Assembly (NCBI GenBank): GCA_964589375.1
Contig: CAZPSA010000036.1
Coordinates: forward strand, 1 to 13,275
DNA from: CAG-533 sp964589375
GTDB lineage: Bacteria > Bacillota_I > Bacilli_A > RF39 > UBA660
DNA length: 13,275 nt
Direction: 5' to 3'
Shown: positions 8,139-13,275 of the stretch, piece by piece
How positions within the stretch are numbered: the stretch's first letter is position 1
Layout: each line of letters starts with the position of its first letter
Position numbers and translations under genes: made by a program
The notes under the pieces: generated by a model
Told to the model about the DNA's origin: nothing
The model's database searches: none
The model's input: the letters and a program-made list of their open reading frames with translations, nothing else

Positions 8139-9617
8139 ATGGAAAAAAAAGAGATAATTAGTAGCATCTCTGCCTGGGGTAAAGGAGAAATTTACTTAGG
8201 GGTAGTGGGTGCAGTTAGAACTGGTAAGTCGAGCTTTATTAAGAAGGTAATTGAAACGTTAGTTGTTCCTAATATATTAGATGAGGATTTAAAGAAAAGG
8301 TGTATTGATGAAATTCCTCAATCTGCTCCTGGTAAAACCATTATGACCACGGAACCAAAGTTTGTACCTTCATCTGGTGCTCAAATTACGATCGATGATT
8401 TTAGTACCAATATTAAATTAATTGACTGTGTTGGCTATGTTATTAAAACTAGTAATGGTTATGAAGATGAATTAGGGAACCCAAGATTAGTTAAAACTCC
8501 TTGGTATGAAGAAGAAATTCCTTTTGTTGAAGCAGCTGAGATTGGAACCGAAAAAGTTATTAAAGATCATTCAACTATTGGGATAGTAGTTACAACTGAT
8601 GGAACCGTTGGAGAGTTTACAAGAGGCGAATACATGGAGGCAGAAGAAAAAGTAATTTCTTCCTTAAAGGCTATTAATAAACCATTTATTGTAGTTTTAA
8701 ATACTACTCATCCAACTAATGAAGAAACTATAAAACTCGCCGATAATTTAACTAAAAATTATGATGTTCCCGTTATGCCAATTAATATTAATGATATGAG
8801 CGAAAGAGATATGCTTGATATTTTAAAAACTGCTCTTTATGAATTCCCCGTATTAGATGTTGAAATTAATATGCCAAAGTGGATTCATGAACTAGATAAT
8901 AATCATAAAATTAAAATGCACTATCTAGAAAAAATTAAAGAAAGTATGACAAGTATTAGTAAGTTAAAAGACGCTTTAAATATTATTAGTTATTATGATA
9001 ATAGTGAATATATTTCTAAAGCTTATATATCAAATGTAGATGCTGCAACGGGAATTGTAACGCTTAATCTAGATTCATCTGATGAACTATATAATGAGAC
9101 TTTAAAAGAAGTATTAGGGGGTATGACCTTAAATAAAAGTAGTCTTCTTAAAATATTTATGGAATACTCTTCAGATAAAGATGAAACAGCAAGTATTAAA
9201 TCGGCCCTTAAAATGGCAAAATCAACTGGTTATGGTATAGTATATCCAACTTTAGCAGATATGAAACTATCTACTCCAGAAATTATTAAGCAAGGTTCTC
9301 GTTATGGGGTAAAATTAAAAGCTGTTGCATCATCAATTCATCTAATGAAAGTCGATGTTGAAAGTACTTTTGAACCAATAATTGGAACCGAACTTCAAAG
9401 TAAAGAGCTCATTGATTATATTATGAAAGATTATGAAACTGATCCAGCTAGTATTTGGAAAAGTGAAATATTTGGTCGTAGTTTAGATTGTATTGTTAAA
9501 GAAGGCATTCAAGCTAAACTATCAATGATGCCGGAAAACACGCGATATAAATTATCAAATACTGTAACTAAAATTGTAAATAAAGGTTCTAATAATTTAA
9601 TTGCGATTGTACTTTAA
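8139..9617 (+). CDS. spoIVA: SpoIVA, stage IV sporulation protein A (spore coat scaffold ATPase)
   Basis: 492 aa from ATG 8139, the same length as B. subtilis SpoIVA as I recall it. The ATG has AAAGGA (8127-8132) 6 nt upstream; an upstream TTG at 8124 overlaps that site and is rejected. The N-terminal TRAFAC-type nucleotide domain carries Walker A GAVRTGKS (residues 24-31, Lys30), the sensor threonines in TIMTTEP (T70, T71) and the Walker-B-like LIDCVGY (D96). Also conserved are WYEEEIPFVEAAEIGTEKVI and the C-terminal KLSMMPENTRYKL, with the terminal tail LIAIVL. In Bacillus, SpoIVA hydrolyses ATP to polymerise on the forespore surface, forming the coat basement layer together with SpoVM. No spoVM is seen here. 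hbs follows, as in B. subtilis. This is strong evidence that the organism makes endospores or descends recently from one that did. Confidence 0.97.
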   Translation: MEKKEIISSISAWGKGEIYLGVVGAVRTGKSSFIKKVIETLVVPNILDEDLKKRCIDEIPQSAPGKTIMTTEPKFVPSSGAQITIDDFSTNIKLIDCVGYVIKTSNGYEDELGNPRLVKTPWYEEEIPFVEAAEIGTEKVIKDHSTIGIVVTTDGTVGEFTRGEYMEAEEKVISSLKAINKPFIVVLNTTHPTNEETIKLADNLTKNYDVPVMPININDMSERDMLDILKTALYEFPVLDVEINMPKWIHELDNNHKIKMHYLEKIKESMTSISKLKDALNIISYYDNSEYISKAYISNVDAATGIVTLNLDSSDELYNETLKEVLGGMTLNKSSLLKIFMEYSSDKDETASIKSALKMAKSTGYGIVYPTLADMKLSTPEIIKQGSRYGVKLKAVASSIHLMKVDVESTFEPIIGTELQSKELIDYIMKDYETDPASIWKSEIFGRSLDCIVKEGIQAKLSMMPENTRYKLSNTVTKIVNKGSNNLIAIVL

Positions 9618-9625
9618 TTGTAAAT

Positions 9626-9669
9626 AAAGCGTATTTTAAAGGATTTTTAAAGTAATTTGCGCTTTTTTT
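9626..9669 (+). terminator. Terminator between spoIVA and hbs
   Basis: AAAGCG (9626-9631) pairs with CGCTTT (9659-9664), enclosing an inner TTTAAA/TTTAAA stem around GGATT, and runs into a T tract to 9669. The stem has an asymmetric internal loop, but the outer G-C pairs and T run support termination. Confidence 0.6.
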
Positions 9670-9754
9670 CTTGCATTTTAAAAGGTTTTTTGATAATTTA
9701 TTCTTGTAGGGTAAATAAACCTTATAGAAAATATTAAAATGGGAGGTAATCGTT

Positions 9755-10027
9755 ATGTCAAAACAAGAATTAGTTGAAATTGTAGCTGAAAAAGCTGGTC
9801 TTTCTAAAGCTGATGCACTACGTGCAGTAAACGCTACTTTAGAAGGAATTGAAGAAGGTCTTAAAAAAGATAAGAAAGTTACTCTAGTAGGCTTTGGTAC
9901 TTTTGCTGCTAAAGAACGTGCTGCAAGAGATGGAATTAATCCATTAACTAAAGAAAAATTACATATTCCTGCTAAAATTGCTGTAACTTTTAAAGCTGGA
10001 AACAAATTAAAAGACGCTTTAAACTAA
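9755..10027 (+). CDS. hbs: HU-family DNA-binding protein
   Basis: 90 aa, the standard HU length. GGGAGG (9741-9746) lies 8 nt before ATG 9755. The family signature is complete: GFGTF at residues 46-50, then R-A-A-R-D-G-I-N-P-L-T, with the DNA-intercalating proline at position 63 and the IPA motif after the flexible arm. HU forms a homodimer that bends DNA and compacts the nucleoid. In B. subtilis the single HU gene hbs is also next to spoIVA, so this is conserved synteny. It has its own strong ribosome binding site and is bounded by terminators on both sides. A promoter must lie in 9670-9740; TTGATA at 9690-9695 is a possible -35, but I see no convincing -10. Confidence 0.97.
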   Translation: MSKQELVEIVAEKAGLSKADALRAVNATLEGIEEGLKKDKKVTLVGFGTFAAKERAARDGINPLTKEKLHIPAKIAVTFKAGNKLKDALN

Positions 10028-10045
10028 TTTAAAACGATTATTAAA

Positions 10046-10074
10046 AGTCTATGGTTAACGCCGTAGATTTTTTT
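10046..10074 (+). terminator. Terminator of hbs
   Basis: AGTCTATGG (10046-10054) pairs with CCGTAGATT (10061-10069) over the loop TTAACG, with two wobbles, and continues into T to 10074. Confidence 0.85.
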
Positions 10075-10127
10075 GTGGGGCAAATAATGTATAGTTATAC
10101 GCGATTTAAAATTAAATTACAAAATAA

Positions 10128-10141
10128 CGAACCACTGTTCG
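10128..10141. repeat. Short inverted repeat upstream of the G-tract promoter
   Basis: CGAAC-CACT-GTTCG: perfect 5-bp arms with a 4-base centre, ending 1 nt before the putative -35. It could be a regulator site at -45 to -58 or chance. No second copy was noticed in the window. Confidence 0.35.
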
Positions 10142-10142
10142 C

Positions 10143-10170
10143 TTGCGGGGGGGGTATTTTATGATACTAT
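10143..10170 (+). promoter_or_regulatory. Candidate phase-variable promoter with an 8-G tract in the spacer
   Basis: A weak -35, TTGCGG (10143-10148), merges into a run of eight G (10147-10154). An extended -10, TG-A-TACTAT (10162-10170), follows, giving a 16-nt spacer in this copy. The -10 is 23 nt before ATG 10194. Adding one G would give the optimal 17-nt spacing. Homopolymer G or C runs in the spacer are known to switch promoters by slipped-strand mispairing (for example Neisseria porA and opc). Tract and -10 are seen; switching is inferred. Confidence 0.65.
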
Positions 10171-10193
10171 TAACATGAAAATAAGGTGGTAGT

Positions 10194-11261
10194 ATGTATA
10201 AAGAAAAGAAAAAGCTGTTTATATTTTCCGTACTAGGATTAATAACAAGCTTAGTGGGAGTGTCATATGCATTTTTTAAAGCAAGCGTTATGGGGAGTGA
10301 AAGTAATAGTACAATATATGGAGTAGCAGCAAATTTAACGATTGAGTTTAGAGAAGGAACAAGTCAAATAAGTGCAAGTGATATCTTTCCAGGGTGGAGT
10401 GAAACCAAAACTTTTTATATTAAGAACAATAACTCGGCGGAAGGAGAATATTCTTTAAAATTATTTGATGTAGAAAACGGATTTATGGAAGAAAGTATAT
10501 CTTTTGAAATAACAAGTACAAATGATGGAGCAAGTATTGAAAAAAGAAATCTTCCTGCAAGTGATGAGCTTTTAGAACCAGTAATAGTAATTGCCGGAAA
10601 TACAACTCAAGAATATACAGTTAAAGTTTATTATAATAATTTAGATGTAGATCAATCCGCAGATTTAGGGCAAAGCTTTACATTTAAAATTGGAATAGAT
10701 AAAGCGGGGTATGAAATGACAAATCTGATTGTTAATGGCGACTTTTCTGATGGTGCAAATGGTTGGAGTAAAAGTATGTCTAAAGAGCCATTAAATGATG
10801 CTGAAGATTGGATAGGAGAAGTTTGCGGTAGCAAAGCATGCTTTTTTACCGAAGGTCAAAACAAAATATTTCAATATTATGTGACAGTGCCTTCTCACAA
10901 AGTGTATGTAAAAACTAATGTTAATGTTCAAGGCTATGGTGATGATAAAAGTGCTGGGTTTCATGTTTATAATATAGATGAAACCGTCGCTGCTGCCTAC
11001 GTTTTTGCTGAAAAAGATGCCCTTTTTGAAGATTACGATTATTCATTATTATATACAGCTACTGCCGAAGAACAATATTTGTCACTTGGTAGAACTGGTT
11101 TAGAGTATGATATGGGATATTCATTTGCTGGGCCATTATATTACTCAAAAGTTCTAGTTGTCGATTTAACCGAAACTTTTGGCTCTGGCAACGAACCAAC
11201 AAAAGAGTGGTGTGATGCAAACATAGAATGGTTTGACGGGACAACAATTATTAATAAATAA
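10194..11261 (+). CDS. TasA/camelysin-like anchored surface protein with phage-tail-like C-terminal module
   Basis: 355 aa. AAGGTGG lies 4 nt before ATG 10194. Residues 2-7 are basic and 8-27 hydrophobic, ending GVSYAFF, the pattern at the export signal of TasA/CalY-like proteins. Residues about 28-170 form a beta-rich domain with GWSETKTFYIKNNN, typical of the WxPG/TasA-like surface domain that fits between fibre or camelysin subunits. From about 175, LIVNGDFSDGANGWS opens a jelly-roll-like carbohydrate-binding-type module. Near 324-342 is DLTETFGSGNEPTKEWCDAN, a motif I associate with phage tail and minor structural proteins of gut phages. I infer a cell-surface protein with a tail-derived binding domain; its ligand is unknown. 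The gene is single, with a poly-G promoter and a terminator overlapping its 3' end. Confidence 0.72.
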   Translation: MYKEKKKLFIFSVLGLITSLVGVSYAFFKASVMGSESNSTIYGVAANLTIEFREGTSQISASDIFPGWSETKTFYIKNNNSAEGEYSLKLFDVENGFMEESISFEITSTNDGASIEKRNLPASDELLEPVIVIAGNTTQEYTVKVYYNNLDVDQSADLGQSFTFKIGIDKAGYEMTNLIVNGDFSDGANGWSKSMSKEPLNDAEDWIGEVCGSKACFFTEGQNKIFQYYVTVPSHKVYVKTNVNVQGYGDDKSAGFHVYNIDETVAAAYVFAEKDALFEDYDYSLLYTATAEEQYLSLGRTGLEYDMGYSFAGPLYYSKVLVVDLTETFGSGNEPTKEWCDANIEWFDGTTIINK

Positions 11262-11290
11262 ATTTTAAAATTAAAGTTGTCTCTTTTTTT
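11238..11290 (+). terminator. Terminator overlapping the 3' end of the TasA-like gene
   Basis: GGGACAAC (11238-11245, inside the coding sequence) pairs with GTTGTCTC (11276-11283), with one wobble, and is followed by seven T (11284-11290). The 30-nt loop holds the stop codon and an AATTTTAAAATT palindrome. Confidence 0.6.
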
Positions 11291-11303
11291 AGTTAATTAA
11301 AAA

Positions 11304-11312
11304 TGCTATACT
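11304..11312 (+). promoter_or_regulatory. Probable extended -10 promoter upstream of the methyltransferase gene
   Basis: TG-C-TATACT (TG at 11304-11305, TATACT at 11307-11312), just after the terminator. No clear -35 is seen. It would give a leader of about 215 nt before ATG 11533. Confidence 0.5.
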
Positions 11313-11532
11313 ATATAAAGCAGTTGAAAGTTTGTTTAATCAGCAAAATAACTCATCAAATAGTCAGTAATAAATATTATGTATTGTTTTAATGTCTGAG
11401 TATTTGTTTTAGCTAAATTTTTATTATTGCAAGTAAACCAATCGTACTGTGATGAAAACATTTTCTGCATACTTGTGGAGCAAAAATGTAAAAAGTCCTA
11501 TTTTAGGTAGGGTAATTTATTCAAGGAGGAAT
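11313..11532 (+). other. Leader region without a recognised gene
   Basis: AT-rich stretch between the candidate promoter and the methyltransferase start. An in-frame ATG at 11449 would add 28 residues to that protein, but those residues do not resemble the family. Only a small hairpin, CCTA-TTT-TAGG (around 11497-11507), was noticed. I could not match it to a riboswitch or ribosomal-protein leader. Confidence 0.4.
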
Positions 11533-12126
11533 ATGCAATATTTTGATAATAATGAAAATTTAAAAAGTGAACTTCGCACTTTAACTTATAATTATAATGA
11601 TTATCATTTTAAATTCTATAGTGATTTAGGGGTTTTCTCTAAAGATAAAATAGATGAAGGAAGTCGCCTTTTACTAGAAACATATATTAAATATGGTCGC
11701 AAAAATATAAATGTCTTAGATGTCGGCTGTGGAATAGGTTTTATTGGAATAGGATTAAATAAAATTATGGGGGCAAATGTTGATATGATTGATGTTAACG
11801 AAAGAGCTCTTCATCTGGCTAAAAAGAATTTGAGTTTAAATAGTGCTCTAGGAAGTATTTTTCATTCTGATATATATAATAATGTAGCGAGCAAATATGA
11901 TGTTATAATTACTAATCCTCCAATTAGGGCAGGAAAAAGGGTTTACTTAACAATTTTAAATGAAGCATTTAATCATTTAGAGGAAAATGGTGAGCTTTGG
12001 TTTGTGATGCGAACTAATCATGGAGTTAAAACCGTTATAAAAAATCTTAGTAATGAGCATGATGTGAAAGTTTTAAATAAAAATTGTGGGTTTTATGTAG
12101 TTTTTGTAAAAAAAGCGTTGACATAA
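11533..12126 (+). CDS. RsmC-like class I SAM-dependent methyltransferase (YbxB type)
   Basis: 197 aa from ATG 11533, close to the roughly 200 aa of B. subtilis YbxB. AAGGAGG (11523-11529) lies 3 nt upstream. An in-frame ATG at 11449 adds 28 residues of no family character and has no good ribosome binding site, so it is rejected. The N-terminus MQYFDNNEN and the block FYSDLGVFSKDKIDEGSRLLLE are typical of this family. The SAM motif I is VLDVGCGIG (residues 61-69), and NPPIRAGK (128-135) is the NPP motif of guanine-N2 methyltransferases. E. coli RsmC makes m2G1207 in 16S rRNA; the same role is inferred here. In many Bacillota this gene lies between rplL and rpoB. Here rpoB follows, but rplJ-rplL are not upstream. 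Confidence 0.85.
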   Translation: MQYFDNNENLKSELRTLTYNYNDYHFKFYSDLGVFSKDKIDEGSRLLLETYIKYGRKNINVLDVGCGIGFIGIGLNKIMGANVDMIDVNERALHLAKKNLSLNSALGSIFHSDIYNNVASKYDVIITNPPIRAGKRVYLTILNEAFNHLEENGELWFVMRTNHGVKTVIKNLSNEHDVKVLNKNCGFYVVFVKKALT

Positions 12127-12147
12127 TTCCTATTTTTTTGGTAGAAT
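12118..12147 (+). promoter_or_regulatory. Strong promoter for rpoB, inside the end of the methyltransferase gene
   Basis: A perfect -35 TTGACA (12118-12123) overlaps the last codons of the methyltransferase gene. An 18-nt spacer follows, then TAGAAT (12142-12147) with an upstream TG (12139-12140). It gives rpoB its own transcription, with a leader of about 65 nt. Confidence 0.8.
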
Positions 12148-12189
12148 TTTAGATTGGAACTGTCCCTCAATTTCGAGGAAGAAATTCTA
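12142..12189 (+). other. Inverted-repeat stem-loop in the rpoB leader
   Basis: TAGAATTT (12142-12149) and AAATTCTA (12182-12189) are perfect 8-bp arms. Inside them CCTC (12165-12168) pairs with GAGG (12175-12178). The left arm overlaps the -10 box, so only read-through RNA could form the outer stem. No T run follows, so it is not a standard terminator. Confidence 0.4.
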
Positions 12190-12217
12190 AAAAATATATT
12201 GTTTGGGGTGAAAATTA

Positions 12218-13275
12218 GTGGCATACAAAAAGGTAAAATTTGGTGACCATAGGGAAAGGGTTACTTTCTCTAAAACTACGAACAACTTTGAGCTTACAGA
12301 TTTATTAGATATTCAAAAGAAATCTTATCAATGGTTTCTAGAAAGCGGTATTAAGGAAGTTTTTGATGACTTGTTTCCTGTTGAAAGTTTCACCGGAAAT
12401 ATATCACTAGAATTTGGTGATTATTCTTTTGATGAGCCAAGATATTCTATCAAAGAGTCAAAAGAACGTATGGTAACTTATGCATCTCCTTTAAAAGTTG
12501 AAGCAAGAGTATTTATCCATGAGACTGGCGAAGTTAAAGAACAAGAAGTCTTTTTAGGGGATATGCCTTTAATGACAGAGGCTGGCACTTTCATAATTAA
12601 TGGTGTTGAAAGAGTTATTCAATCACAATTAGTTAGAAGTCCATCTATTTATTTTAAAAAAGAAATAGATAAGAATGGCCGTCATATAGTATCAGGAGAG
12701 ATCATTCCTAATAAAGGGACATGGTTAGAATTTGAATTAGATGCTAGAGATGTAATCTATGTTAGAATAGATCGTACTAGAAAAGTACCTGTTACAACAA
12801 TGTTAAGAGCATTAGGACTTTCATCTGATGAAGCAATTAAAGAAGTATTTGGAGATAATCGTTTCATTGAAAATACTTTAGAAAAAGATAGTACTAAAAA
12901 CACTGATGAAGCATTAATCGAAATTTATGAAAAATTAAAACCGGGTGAACCAGCAACATTAGATAGCGCTAAAAACCAACTTATTGTTAGATTTTTTGAT
13001 CGCTTTAGATATGATTTAGCAAGAGTAGGACGTTATAAATTTAATAAAAAATTAAATGTTTTAGATCGTTTGCTTGGCCAAACCCTAGCTGAAAATTTAA
13101 AAGATGGCAAAGAAGTTATTGCAAAAGATGGCGAAAAAATTGATAAAAAACGTTTAGAAGAATTAAGACCTTATTTTGAAAAAGGCTTAAATGTTAAAGA
13201 AGTATCAATTAAGGAAGAATTAGATGAATACAATAAAATCCAAGAAGTTTTAGTATACGATCGTAATAATGCAAG
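12218..13275 (+). CDS. rpoB: RNA polymerase beta subunit, N-terminal part (cut by window end)
   Basis: 352 codons visible from GTG 12218; the reading frame is open to the window edge. GGGGTG (12205-12210) lies 7 nt upstream and the protein begins VAYKKVKFGDHRERVTFSK. RpoB landmarks follow in order: LTDLLDIQKKSYQWFL, YSIKESKERMVTYASPLKVEARV, VFLGDMPLMTEAGTFIINGVERV, SQLVRSPSIYF, and the RFFDRFRYDLARVGRYKFNKKL block. This covers the protrusion and the first lobe of the beta subunit. The rifampicin-resistance clusters and catalytic core lie beyond the window. The gene has its own near-consensus promoter overlapping the upstream gene. Confidence 0.97.
   Translation, partial: MAYKKVKFGDHRERVTFSKTTNNFELTDLLDIQKKSYQWFLESGIKEVFDDLFPVESFTGNISLEFGDYSFDEPRYSIKESKERMVTYASPLKVEARVFIHETGEVKEQEVFLGDMPLMTEAGTFIINGVERVIQSQLVRSPSIYFKKEIDKNGRHIVSGEIIPNKGTWLEFELDARDVIYVRIDRTRKVPVTTMLRALGLSSDEAIKEVFGDNRFIENTLEKDSTKNTDEALIEIYEKLKPGEPATLDSAKNQLIVRFFDRFRYDLARVGRYKFNKKLNVLDRLLGQTLAENLKDGKEVIAKDGEKIDKKRLEELRPYFEKGLNVKEVSIKEELDEYNKIQEVLVYDRNNA

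Noticed and set aside
9589..10005. Minus-strand open frame of 138 codons over hbs
   Set aside because: It is antisense to a certain HU gene and runs through its terminator and promoter region; composition is not protein-like.
10089..10100. GTATA-GT-TATAC palindrome as an operator
   Set aside because: Arms of only five A/T-rich bases are expected by chance in this DNA, and it is too far from the promoter to interpret.
11449..11532. Longer methyltransferase starting at ATG 11449
   Set aside because: The 28 extra residues are unlike the family and lack a ribosome binding site; ATG 11533 has AAGGAGG and gives family length.
1..13275. Mollicutes code with TGA as Trp
   Set aside because: Trp is encoded by TGG throughout and no gene needs TGA read through; TGA is also not seen as a stop, so this is consistent with but not proof of the standard code.

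Overview
The window is AT-rich with every gene on the + strand. It reads cleanly with the standard bacterial code: Trp is TGG, all visible stops are TAA or TAG, and no in-frame TGA occurs. SpoIVA next to HU (as in Bacillus subtilis), an RsmC-like methyltransferase in front of rpoB, GGAGG-type ribosome binding sites and TasA/camelysin-like surface proteins all point to a Bacillota/Bacilli bacterium. I infer an uncultured, spore-forming, gut-type lineage near Erysipelotrichia/Mollicutes. The exact taxon cannot be fixed from the sequence alone.

Layout, left to right. (1) 1-1759: a poly-G tract and promoter, a surface protein with a large phage-tail-type glycine-rich domain, and a terminator. (2) 1805-5567: a four-gene Tad/type IVc pilus assembly operon (CpaB-like, CpaF/TadA ATPase, TadB, TadC) with its own strong promoter and terminator. 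A 10-N assembly gap splits the ATPase gene artificially. (3) 5599-8111: a pair of M16-family peptidase genes, one lacking the zinc site and one keeping HxxEH. (4) 8112-10074: spoIVA and hbs (HU), each followed by a terminator. (5) 10128-11290: a second surface protein (TasA-like N-terminus, phage-tail-like C-terminus) whose promoter contains a run of eight G. (6) 11304-13275: an RsmC-like methyltransferase and the 5' part of rpoB. The usual rplJ-rplL genes are not in front of them.

The most interesting signal is shared by regions 1 and 5. Both genes encode membrane-anchored surface proteins carrying adhesin or phage-tail-like modules, and both have a long G homopolymer just upstream of the -10 box. 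Such runs are very rare in DNA this AT-rich; these are the only two of six or more G in the window. This is the classic layout of a phase-variable promoter, in which slipped-strand changes in tract length alter the -35/-10 spacing. I propose that they form a set of independently switching surface proteins. The left tract lies at the very edge of the window, so its full length is unknown.

How the parts relate: the Tad operon supplies an inner-membrane pilus or secretion motor, but no pilin, TadE/F or prepilin peptidase is visible here. SpoIVA implies endospore formation. HU, RsmC-like and RpoB are housekeeping. No tRNA, rRNA, CRISPR array or insertion sequence was seen. No gene-free stretch exceeds 300 bases; the longest is 11262-11532.
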